Of a stretch of 19,128 nucleotides of DNA, positions 13,846-19,128 are shown in pieces (position 1 is the first letter of the stretch; each line of letters starts with the position of its first letter). Source of the stretch: Nocardioidaceae bacterium (lineage in GTDB: Bacteria; Actinomycetota; Actinomycetes; Propionibacteriales; Nocardioidaceae); assembly GCA_013696015.1 (NCBI GenBank), contig JACCZI010000284.1:1-19128 (forward strand), given 5' to 3'. The translations under genes and the position numbers were made by a program. A model generated the notes under the pieces. The model saw only the letters and a program-made list of their open reading frames with translations, did not search any database and was not told where the DNA came from.

Positions 13846-15438
13846 TTATGACGACACCAGATCCACCACGTGGACAGCGCTGGCCGCCATCGCCGCGCGC
13901 ACCTGCTCGGCGATCCGCGGCGGGATTGCGGAGTCGACCGCCATGGCGACCATTGCCTGCCCCCCGCGGCGATCGCGGCTCACCTGCATGCCCGCGATGT
14001 TGATCTGGGCATCGCCGAGCACGGTGCCGACGGCTGCCACCATGCCCGGCCGGTCCTCGTAGGTGACAAAGGCGAGGTGCTCGGTCGGCTCGATCTCGAT
14101 GTCGAACCCGTCGACCTCGACCAGCCTGTCCCGCTGCGCGATACCCACCAGCGTCCCCGACACCGACACTGCGGTGCCGTCGCCGCGGATGCCCCGCAGC
14201 GTGATCAGGTTGCGGTGGTCTGGGCACTCCGACTCGGTCACCAGCCGCACCTCGAGCCCGCGCTCCACGGCGAGCAACGGGGCATTGACGTAGGACACCT
14301 GCTCCTCGACCACGTCGCAGAACACTCCCTTGAGCGCTGCCAGCTCCAGGACCGTGACGTCGTGCTGGGTGATCTCGCCGCGGACCTCGACGTCGAGCTG
14401 CTGGGCGATGCCACCGGCCAGGACGGTGAAGATGCGGCCGAGCTTCTCGGTGAGCGGGATGCCGGGGCGGACATCCTCGGCGATCACGCCGCCCTGGACG
14501 TTGACGGCGTCGGGGACCAGCTCACCCGCCAGGGCAAGGCGGACCGAGCGAGCGACAGCGACGCCTGCCTTCTCCTGCGCCTCCTCGGTGTTCGCGCCGA
14601 GATGTGGCGTGGCGACCACGGTGTCCAACGCGAACAGCGGTGAGTCGGTGCAGGGCTCGGTCGTGTAGACGTCGAGCCCAGCACCGGCCACGCGACCCTC
14701 GCACAGCGCGTCGTAGAGCGCCGCCTCGTCGACGATGCCACCGCGAGCCGCGTTGACGATGATCACCGACGGCTTGACCTTGTGCAGCTGCGCGTCGCCG
14801 ATGAGGCCGAGGGTCTCCGGCGTCCTCGGCAGGTGCACCGAGATGAAGTCGGACTCCGCCAGCAGGTCGTCGAGTGAGACCAGGCGGACCCCCATCTGGG
14901 CGGCGCGCCCGGGTTGCACGTACGGGTCGTACGCGAGCACATGCATCCCGAAGGCGGCCAGCCGCTGCGCCACGAGGACACCGATCCTGCCCAGGCCCAA
15001 CACTCCGACGGTCTTGTCGTACACCTCGCTCCCGGTGTACCTGCTGCGCTGCCACTCCCCGCGCTTCAGCGCAATGTTTGCCGGGACGATCGCGCGGGCA
15101 GCGGCGAGCAACAGACCGACGGCCAGCTCGGCAGCGCTGACGACGGTGGAGGTGGGCGCGTTGACGACCATGACACCGGCGGCAGTGGCGGCACGCACGT
15201 CGACGTTGTCGAGACCGACACCCGCTCGGGCTATCACCTTCAGTCGTGGGGCCGCGCCGATGACTTCGGCGTCGACAGTCGTGGCGCTGCGTACGAGGAG
15301 CGCGTCGACCTCGGTCAGCTGTGCCAGCAGGTCGCTGCGATCGGCCCCGTTGCAGTAGCGGATCTCGAAGTCTGGCGCCAACGCCTCGAGCGCGGCCGGC
15401 GACAGCTCTTCGGCGATGAGAACGACGGGCCTGGTCAC
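13846..15438 (-). CDS. serA: D-3-phosphoglycerate dehydrogenase
   Basis: The 530-aa product oxidises 3-phosphoglycerate to 3-phosphohydroxypyruvate, the first step of serine synthesis. The NAD-binding GLGRIG is at 148-153, with active-site residues R232 (VNAARGGIVDE), E261 and H279 (TPHLGANTEEAQ). After the catalytic part, the long form continues with the allosteric substrate-binding domain (about 320-455) and a C-terminal ACT domain (about 458-530; LAFVTYEDRPGMVAAVGTVLG), as in M. tuberculosis SerA, which is inhibited by serine. The GTG at 15438 lies 1 nt after the stop of a 14-codon frame and has TAGGACC upstream. The large gap to ilvC contains a small-ORF leader. Confidence 0.96.
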   Translation of the reverse strand: MTRPVVLIAEELSPAALEALAPDFEIRYCNGADRSDLLAQLTEVDALLVRSATTVDAEVIGAAPRLKVIARAGVGLDNVDVRAATAAGVMVVNAPTSTVVSAAELAVGLLLAAARAIVPANIALKRGEWQRSRYTGSEVYDKTVGVLGLGRIGVLVAQRLAAFGMHVLAYDPYVQPGRAAQMGVRLVSLDDLLAESDFISVHLPRTPETLGLIGDAQLHKVKPSVIIVNAARGGIVDEAALYDALCEGRVAGAGLDVYTTEPCTDSPLFALDTVVATPHLGANTEEAQEKAGVAVARSVRLALAGELVPDAVNVQGGVIAEDVRPGIPLTEKLGRIFTVLAGGIAQQLDVEVRGEITQHDVTVLELAALKGVFCDVVEEQVSYVNAPLLAVERGLEVRLVTESECPDHRNLITLRGIRGDGTAVSVSGTLVGIAQRDRLVEVDGFDIEIEPTEHLAFVTYEDRPGMVAAVGTVLGDAQINIAGMQVSRDRRGGQAMVAMAVDSAIPPRIAEQVRAAMAASAVHVVDLVSS

Positions 15439-15439
15439 G

Positions 15440-15484
15440 TCAGGGTCCTAGCACAGGGCTGCGTCGCATCGGCAGGTGGCTCAT
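15440..15484 (-). CDS. Possible 14-codon coupling ORF before serA
   Basis: ATG 15484 overlaps the stop of the 30-codon small ORF (ATGA) and reads 14 codons (MSHLPMRRSPVLGP) to a TGA only 1 nt before the serA GTG. It has no Shine-Dalgarno of its own, so it could be translated only by re-initiation from the small ORF. The serA Shine-Dalgarno lies inside it. It may have no role as a peptide and could serve only to pass ribosomes to serA, or it may be chance. Confidence 0.25.
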   Translation of the reverse strand: MSHLPMRRSPVLGP

Positions 15485-15573
15485 GGGCACGTGGCGAGCT
15501 CCTGCGTCTGCAGCACGGTTCCGGGCTCGATGGGGGTGTCGGTCTGCTGGTCGCCGCCGCGCACAAACTGCAT
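15481..15573 (-). CDS. Candidate 30-aa small protein or leader peptide upstream of serA
   Basis: ATG 15573 is preceded by a strong Shine-Dalgarno GGGAGG (15583-15578) with 4-nt spacing and opens a 30-codon frame beginning MQFVRGGDQQ and ending ELATCP. By my count GC is about 90% at third, 70% at first and 47% at second codon positions, the pattern of real genes in high-GC actinobacteria. The same frame upstream of the ATG does not show it. It contains one Cys, no Ser and several Gln and Thr, so classical attenuation on serine codons is unlikely. It lies between ilvC and serA in the same frame as serA, separated by stops. I know no family for it. Confidence 0.45.
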   Translation of the reverse strand: MQFVRGGDQQTDTPIEPGTVLQTQELATCP

Positions 15574-15638
15574 CGGACCTCCCGAGGCGAGAAGCCAAGC
15601 GTACGGCCGCTCGAGGTCCCACGCTGCTGGATCCGAGT

Positions 15639-15656
15639 CGGCCGCGGTCGCGGCCG
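15639..15656 (-). promoter_or_regulatory. Strong GC hairpin between ilvC and the small ORF
   Basis: CGGCCGCG (15639-15646) and CGCGGCCG (15649-15656) are perfect 8-bp inverted repeats, 5 nt past the end of ilvC. No T-run follows. It may be a weak terminator, an mRNA-stabilising end for ilvC, or part of a leader controlling the small ORF and serA. Confidence 0.45.
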
Positions 15657-15661
15657 GCGGG

Positions 15662-16576
15662 TCAGCTGTGGCGCAGCCACGGCATCATCGAACGCAGCTC
15701 ACGCCCTACCGCATCCATCGGGTGCTGACCGGCGTCGGTGTCGGCTGCCTGCTCGCCGTGAGAGCCGGCGCGGATCTGGTCGAGCGCCTCGCGCAGCCGC
15801 GGCTGCACATCGGGACCGACCACCGGGGCACCGGACGACCGGTGCCGGTCGATGCCGTGCTGTTGCAGCCGCTCGACGGCTTCCCGCAACCGGTGCACGC
15901 ACTCGAGGTAGGCGACCTCGACCGAACAACCCGCGTCGGTAAGGGTCTGGAAGCCGGCCACTATCAGCGGGACCAGGGCGCCCCCGACCAGCGTCTGCTG
16001 CCCGAACCGGGCGGCGTCCACCGTTTCGGCAAACGTCGTCTGGATTCCTCCGGCGCGCAGCCCGCCCATCGCCTTGGCGTACGACAGCGTGAGCGGCCAC
16101 GCCTGCCCGGTCGCGTCCTGCTCGACGGCCAGCAGGACCGGGGACCCTCGCCCCTCGGTGTATTCGCGCCGGGTGAGCTCGCCGTTCGCCACGGAGCTCA
16201 CCAGGCACACGTCCACCCCGCCCGGCACCGAGAGCAGGCCGTCGCGGATCACGGAGCCGACGGCGAAGACGAGCGCGTCTCCGTCGAGCAGGTTGGGGTT
16301 GATCGCTTCGGCGTACAGGTCGGGCTGCGCGGACACCGGCCCGAGCACAACGACGAGATCGGCCTCCTCGCAGGCTCCGTACGGGGTGACGACACGCAGC
16401 CCCTCGGCTTCCGCCTGGGGTCGGTCCCCAGCGTCGGCGTCGAGACCCACACGCACGTCGACCCCGGAGTCCCGCAGCGAGAGGGCATGCGCGGGCCCAT
16501 CGTCCCCGTAACCCAGCACGGCGACATGGCGCTCCTGGACCAGGCGCAGATCCGCGTCGTCGTCGGTATACGGCAT
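15662..16576 (-). CDS. IlvC-like protein lacking ketol-acid reductoisomerase catalytic residues (pseudoenzyme)
   Basis: The 304-aa frame is clearly homologous to class I ketol-acid reductoisomerase end to end: DDDADLRLVQ, HALSLRDSGVDVRVGL, RREYTEGRG, SYAKAMGGLRAG, and a C-terminal MMPWL. The functional positions are not kept. The NADPH loop GYGSQG is GYGDDG (D25, D26). The catalytic His of F-A-H-G-F-N is V106. The P-K-G-P-G motif is S-V-A-N-G, with Lys now V129. The Mg ligands of D-L-F-G-E are A189 and Q193. Of the two C-terminal Glu ligands, E225 remains and the second is R229. The region after residue 244 is shortened by some 15-20 residues. No frameshift or stop is present and codon bias is normal, so it appears maintained. 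I expect no reductoisomerase activity; a binding or regulatory role is inference. The ATG lacks a Shine-Dalgarno. Confidence 0.85.
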   Translation of the reverse strand: MPYTDDDADLRLVQERHVAVLGYGDDGPAHALSLRDSGVDVRVGLDADAGDRPQAEAEGLRVVTPYGACEEADLVVVLGPVSAQPDLYAEAINPNLLDGDALVFAVGSVIRDGLLSVPGGVDVCLVSSVANGELTRREYTEGRGSPVLLAVEQDATGQAWPLTLSYAKAMGGLRAGGIQTTFAETVDAARFGQQTLVGGALVPLIVAGFQTLTDAGCSVEVAYLECVHRLREAVERLQQHGIDRHRSSGAPVVGPDVQPRLREALDQIRAGSHGEQAADTDAGQHPMDAVGRELRSMMPWLRHS

Positions 16577-16617
16577 GGGCAGCAGTGTGTCAGCCGGTCG
16601 ACCCGACCAGGTGGCTG

Positions 16618-17532
16618 CTACTGATAGCTGACGTACTCGACTCGCGGTCTGAGGCGCAGCACCTCGCGAGGCCGGAACAGGTCGCTGTCCTCGTCGTAGA
16701 AGAGCTTGAAGCCCATGTGGAACTGCTTGTGGCGCTCGACGTTGTGGTACGTCGCGAGCTTCTGCGACTGCGAGCCGAAGCCGTCGACGTGCTGCACCTG
16801 GGCGAGTCCTGTGCGGTCCTTGATCCGGCCGATGTGCCGGACCATGTCGGTGCGGAACTGGTGGACGATGAGCACCTTCTGCGGTTGGTGTCGGCGGCGG
16901 GCGAGCCCGGCTAGCCAGCCGGAGGTCTTGTTGACCTCTCGGGCAGCAACCGATCCGACGGTCTGCCCGGGCACCTCGCCGGGTCCCATCCGCCACTCGG
17001 GGTCGAGCGCGAGACCGACGTGCGGCTTGCGCAGCGCCCACGCGAACCGCTTGGCGACGGTCGGGAACGTCGAGCGACCGGGCTGCAGGTCGAGGATCAG
17101 CAGGGCGCGATTCCGGCGGGCTGCCCGGACGTACTTCTTCACCGAGGACTGGGCGATGTCGTGGCTGTAGCTGCCGTCGGAGCCAGGGTCGGCGTCGGCG
17201 ATCGTGACGATCAGCTCGTAGACGATCCGCACCCTGCGACCCGTCTGGCCGTAGGGCTTGGCCGCCTGGCGCAGTCGTGGCGTGATCTGGTCGGGAGGCG
17301 CCTCGCCGAGCACCCCGAGGGAGCTGGTCCCGGCCGTGCCGTAGTAGGCGACGAGGACGCGTCGGTCGAACACCGGGCGGCTCTGGTGCAGCCGTACGGT
17401 GCCCATCTTCGTGCCGCCACCCGCAGGTGAGCCCGCCTGTGCCGGTGGCACGGGCGCGGCGCCGGCGGAGCAGAGCGCGGCGGCCACCACCAGTAGCGCC
17501 GACCGAGATCGCCAGCGCGTGGCGCAGGTCAT
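16618..17532 (-). CDS. Exported protein of unknown function
   Basis: The 304-aa product begins with a Sec-type signal peptide: basic residues at 6-10, a hydrophobic core at 12-26, and a likely cut after Ala-Gln-Ala at 31-33. The mature part starts a strand RRVLVAYYGTAG, followed by LGVLGE, VYELIVTIADADPGSDGSYS, LLILDLQPGRSTF, HVGLALDPEWRMGPG, KVLIVHQF and HVDGFGSQ, and ends in VEYVSYQ. The repeated strand-plus-acidic-residue pattern (LILDLQ, LALDPEW, VQHVDGFG) suggests a TIM-barrel of the glycosidase or deacetylase type, but I cannot assign a family. It lies 41 nt before the IlvC-like gene and 28 nt after the BNR-repeat gene on the same strand, so co-transcription is possible. Confidence 0.8.
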   Translation of the reverse strand: MTCATRWRSRSALLVVAAALCSAGAAPVPPAQAGSPAGGGTKMGTVRLHQSRPVFDRRVLVAYYGTAGTSSLGVLGEAPPDQITPRLRQAAKPYGQTGRRVRIVYELIVTIADADPGSDGSYSHDIAQSSVKKYVRAARRNRALLILDLQPGRSTFPTVAKRFAWALRKPHVGLALDPEWRMGPGEVPGQTVGSVAAREVNKTSGWLAGLARRRHQPQKVLIVHQFRTDMVRHIGRIKDRTGLAQVQHVDGFGSQSQKLATYHNVERHKQFHMGFKLFYDEDSDLFRPREVLRLRPRVEYVSYQ

Positions 17533-17560
17533 GGCCGCACGCTAGCGGCCGTCTGCCTTC

Positions 17561-18646
17561 TCAGAGCACCGCCGCGCGGACGCTGAGGACGTCCGGCAGG
17601 TGCGCTGCCACCTGCGTCCAGTGTTCGCCCTCGTCGCGGGTCGCGTAGACCGACCCGTCTCGTGCGCCCCAGTAGATGCCCGCGGGGTCTGCGGTGTCGG
17701 TGCACATGGCGTCGCGCATGACGGCTGCGTAGAAGCCGTCCGGCAGGCCGTCGCCGAGCTCGCGCCAGGTGTCGCCAGCGTCGTCGGTGCGCCACACCCG
17801 GGCCCGACCGCCCGGCGGGATCCGCTCCCCGTCCGCGACCAGGGGGAACAGGTAGGCCGTGTCCGGCCGGTGCGGGTGCACGACGACCGGGAAGCCGAAG
17901 TCGCTGGGCAGCCCGTCGGCGATCGACTGCCAGGAGTCCCCTCCGTCGTCGGTGCGGTAGACCCCGTGGTGGTTCTGCGCGAACAGGCGCTCCGGCTGCG
18001 CGGGGTGCGCTGCCATCTTGTGAACGCACTGCCCGAACTCCGGCCAGGGGTCGGGCAGGAAGTACGCCTTGATCCCGGTGTTCGCGGGCGCCCACGACGT
18101 GCCTCCGTCGAAGGTTCGGTAGACGCCACCGGACGACATCGCGACCAGCATCCGGTCTGTCTCGCGAGGGTGAGGCACGATCGTGTGGATGGCCTGTCCC
18201 CCGTATCCTGCGCCCCACTCGGACCGGTCGGGGTGATCCCACAGCGGCCGCACGATCGCGAACGTCTCCCCGCGGTCCCCCGACCGGAACAACGCCGACG
18301 GCTGGGTGCCTGCGTACACCACCTCGGGCTCGGACGCGGTGCCCGGTTCGATCTGCCACACCCGCTCCAACGCCTGGCCGGTGTCCTCGGGGAAGCGGAT
18401 GGCGCCGTTGGGGGTCTCGGTCCAGGTCCGCCCGAGGTCGTCGGACCGGAAGACCTGCGGTCCCCAGTGCTCGCTGGTCGAGCCGGCGAACATCCGGGGT
18501 GAGCTGCCCCGGGTGTCGATGCACACCGAGTAGACGGCTTCCATCAGAAATCGCGGCTCGTCCCACTCCCAGTGTTGTCGCGCAGCGTCAGCATGCCCGA
18601 TCCACAACCCCTTGCGGGTGCCGACAAGCAACAGTGCCTCGCTCAC
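17561..18646 (-). CDS. BNR/Asp-box repeat (sialidase-like beta-propeller) protein
   Basis: The 361-aa product has six Asp-box repeats (S/T-x-D-x-G-x-T/S-W or close variants): FRSDDLGRTW at about 66-75, FRSGDRGETF, YRTFDGGTSW, YRTDDGGDSW, WRTDDAGDTW and YATRDEGEHW near the C-terminus. These mark a multi-bladed beta-propeller like those of sialidases and glycosidase-like exo-alpha families. The sialidase catalytic Arg triad and the F/YRIP motif are not visible, so enzymatic function is not supported. No signal peptide is seen, so it may be cytoplasmic. The GTG at 18646 overlaps the VOC gene's stop in a GTGA junction and has GGGGGAG just upstream. The longer frame upstream runs antisense-free but inside the VOC gene and is not used. 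Confidence 0.85.
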   Translation of the reverse strand: MSEALLLVGTRKGLWIGHADAARQHWEWDEPRFLMEAVYSVCIDTRGSSPRMFAGSTSEHWGPQVFRSDDLGRTWTETPNGAIRFPEDTGQALERVWQIEPGTASEPEVVYAGTQPSALFRSGDRGETFAIVRPLWDHPDRSEWGAGYGGQAIHTIVPHPRETDRMLVAMSSGGVYRTFDGGTSWAPANTGIKAYFLPDPWPEFGQCVHKMAAHPAQPERLFAQNHHGVYRTDDGGDSWQSIADGLPSDFGFPVVVHPHRPDTAYLFPLVADGERIPPGGRARVWRTDDAGDTWRELGDGLPDGFYAAVMRDAMCTDTADPAGIYWGARDGSVYATRDEGEHWTQVAAHLPDVLSVRAAVL

Positions 18647-19023
18647 CGCTCCCCCGATCCGCGCTGGCCCATCCCGATCTCGTTGCCCTCGGAGTCTCTG
18701 AAGCGGGCCCACCACGAGCCCCACGGCGCCAGCGCCGGCTGCTCCAGAATCTCACCGCCCGCCGCCTCGATGTCCTTGGCCGTCGCCACGATGTCGTCGG
18801 TGTCGAAGACGCATGGACCGAACCCGCCGGCGCCGTCCGGGTTGTGGAACAGCACGACCGTGGTGTCGGAGCCCGGCGGACGCAGCACGATCCAGCGGGG
18901 ACCATCGGGGTCACCCATCGGAACGTCGGTCACCTCTTCGAACCCGAGCACATCGGTGTAGAAGGCCTTGGCACGCTGCTGATCGGCAACGTCGATGGAG
19001 ACGAAGTCCACGTTGGTGATCAT
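18643..19023 (-). CDS. VOC-superfamily (glyoxalase/dioxygenase-like) protein
   Basis: The 126-aa product is a single VOC domain made of two beta-alpha-beta-beta-beta modules. It starts ITNVDFVSIDVADQQRAKAF, with YTDVLGFEE, then WIVLRPPGSDTTVVLF, a second module with VFDTDDIVATAKDIEAAGG, and ends FRDSEGNEIGM with the typical terminal metal-site Glu. Members range from glyoxalase I to extradiol dioxygenases and antibiotic-binding proteins; the substrate here is unknown. ATG 19023 begins exactly at the first conserved strand, and GGGAG lies about 11 nt upstream. Its stop overlaps the BNR-repeat gene start, so the two are translationally coupled and probably serve one process. Confidence 0.88.
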   Translation of the reverse strand: MITNVDFVSIDVADQQRAKAFYTDVLGFEEVTDVPMGDPDGPRWIVLRPPGSDTTVVLFHNPDGAGGFGPCVFDTDDIVATAKDIEAAGGEILEQPALAPWGSWWARFRDSEGNEIGMGQRGSGER

Positions 19024-19064
19024 CGTCCGGCTTCTCCCGTCCCGGTAGAAGGGCTCATCGTACG

Positions 19065-19102
19065 AGTGCCCCGTTCCCATGTTCACCTGGGAGAGGGGCA
19101 CT
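19065..19102 (-). other. Nested hairpin in the VOC gene leader
   Basis: AGTGCCCC (19065-19072) pairs with GGGGCACT (19095-19102), and inside it TCCCA (19075-19079) pairs with TGGGA (19088-19092), leaving a 2x2 internal loop and an 8-nt apical loop. It lies 42 nt before the VOC start codon on the transcribed strand. It shares its last two bases with the next hairpin. Confidence 0.6.
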
Positions 19103-19128
19103 CCCAATGGGGTCGAACCCATTGGGAG
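19101..19128. other. Perfect 11-bp hairpin at the right edge
   Basis: CTCCCAATGGG (19101-19111) and CCCATTGGGAG (19118-19128) are perfect inverted repeats around GTCGAA. No T-run is visible because the window ends here. It could be the terminator of a gene beyond the edge, an operator, or the first of two leader hairpins. Confidence 0.6.

Noticed and set aside
15476..16624. 382-codon plus-strand frame over the IlvC-like gene
   Set aside because: The protein is low-complexity and lacks family features, while the minus strand encodes a full IlvC homologue.

Overview
The window is chromosomal DNA from a high-GC actinobacterium. The signs are strong third-position GC bias, frequent GTG starts, an HU protein with a long Lys/Ala/Ser/Thr tail, a CofC/FbiD enzyme of coenzyme F420 synthesis, a long ACT-containing SerA, and a gene order that resembles the conserved actinobacterial thiL-ddl-gpsA-hup-gltX-ilvE-serA neighbourhood. 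It looks like resident chromosome: I see no insertion sequence, integrase, phage gene or CRISPR array.

Left part (1-6353): the 5' part of thiL (minus) diverges from a small Lrp-type ligand-binding protein and a DUF3515 lipoprotein that appears to start at a CTG codon. Converging on these is ddl, which diverges from a PLP-dependent trans-sulfuration enzyme. Next come plsC and gpsA (1-nt stop/start overlap, glycerophospholipid synthesis) on the minus strand, cofC on the plus strand, and hup on the minus strand.

Middle (6554-11788): an alkylation-repair pair follows, an Ada-AlkA fusion overlapping a methylated-DNA methyltransferase by 4 nt. Then tRNA-Glu(CTC) and tRNA-Gln(CTG) lie directly downstream of gltX, whose product in actinobacteria usually charges both tRNAs with glutamate. 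A fumarylacetoacetate hydrolase-family gene overlaps gltX, and a DUF1697 gene precedes it. In related genomes leuC and leuD usually lie between the tRNAs and hup; here the repair genes occupy that place.

Right part (11879-19128): an unassigned 281-aa protein converges on ilvE with stop codons sharing one CTAG. Then, all on the minus strand and listed in reverse transcription order, come ilvE, serA, a leader-like region with a 30-codon small ORF, an IlvC homologue, an exported protein, a BNR-repeat protein and a VOC protein. The IlvC homologue has an intact frame but lacks nearly all the catalytic, metal-ligand and NADPH-loop residues of ketol-acid reductoisomerase. I read it as a pseudoenzyme. 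Together with the absence of ilvB, ilvN, leuB, leuC and leuD from the window, this suggests that branched-chain amino acid synthesis has been moved or lost in this lineage. The pseudoenzyme and the small ORF and hairpin ahead of serA are the two most interesting signals.
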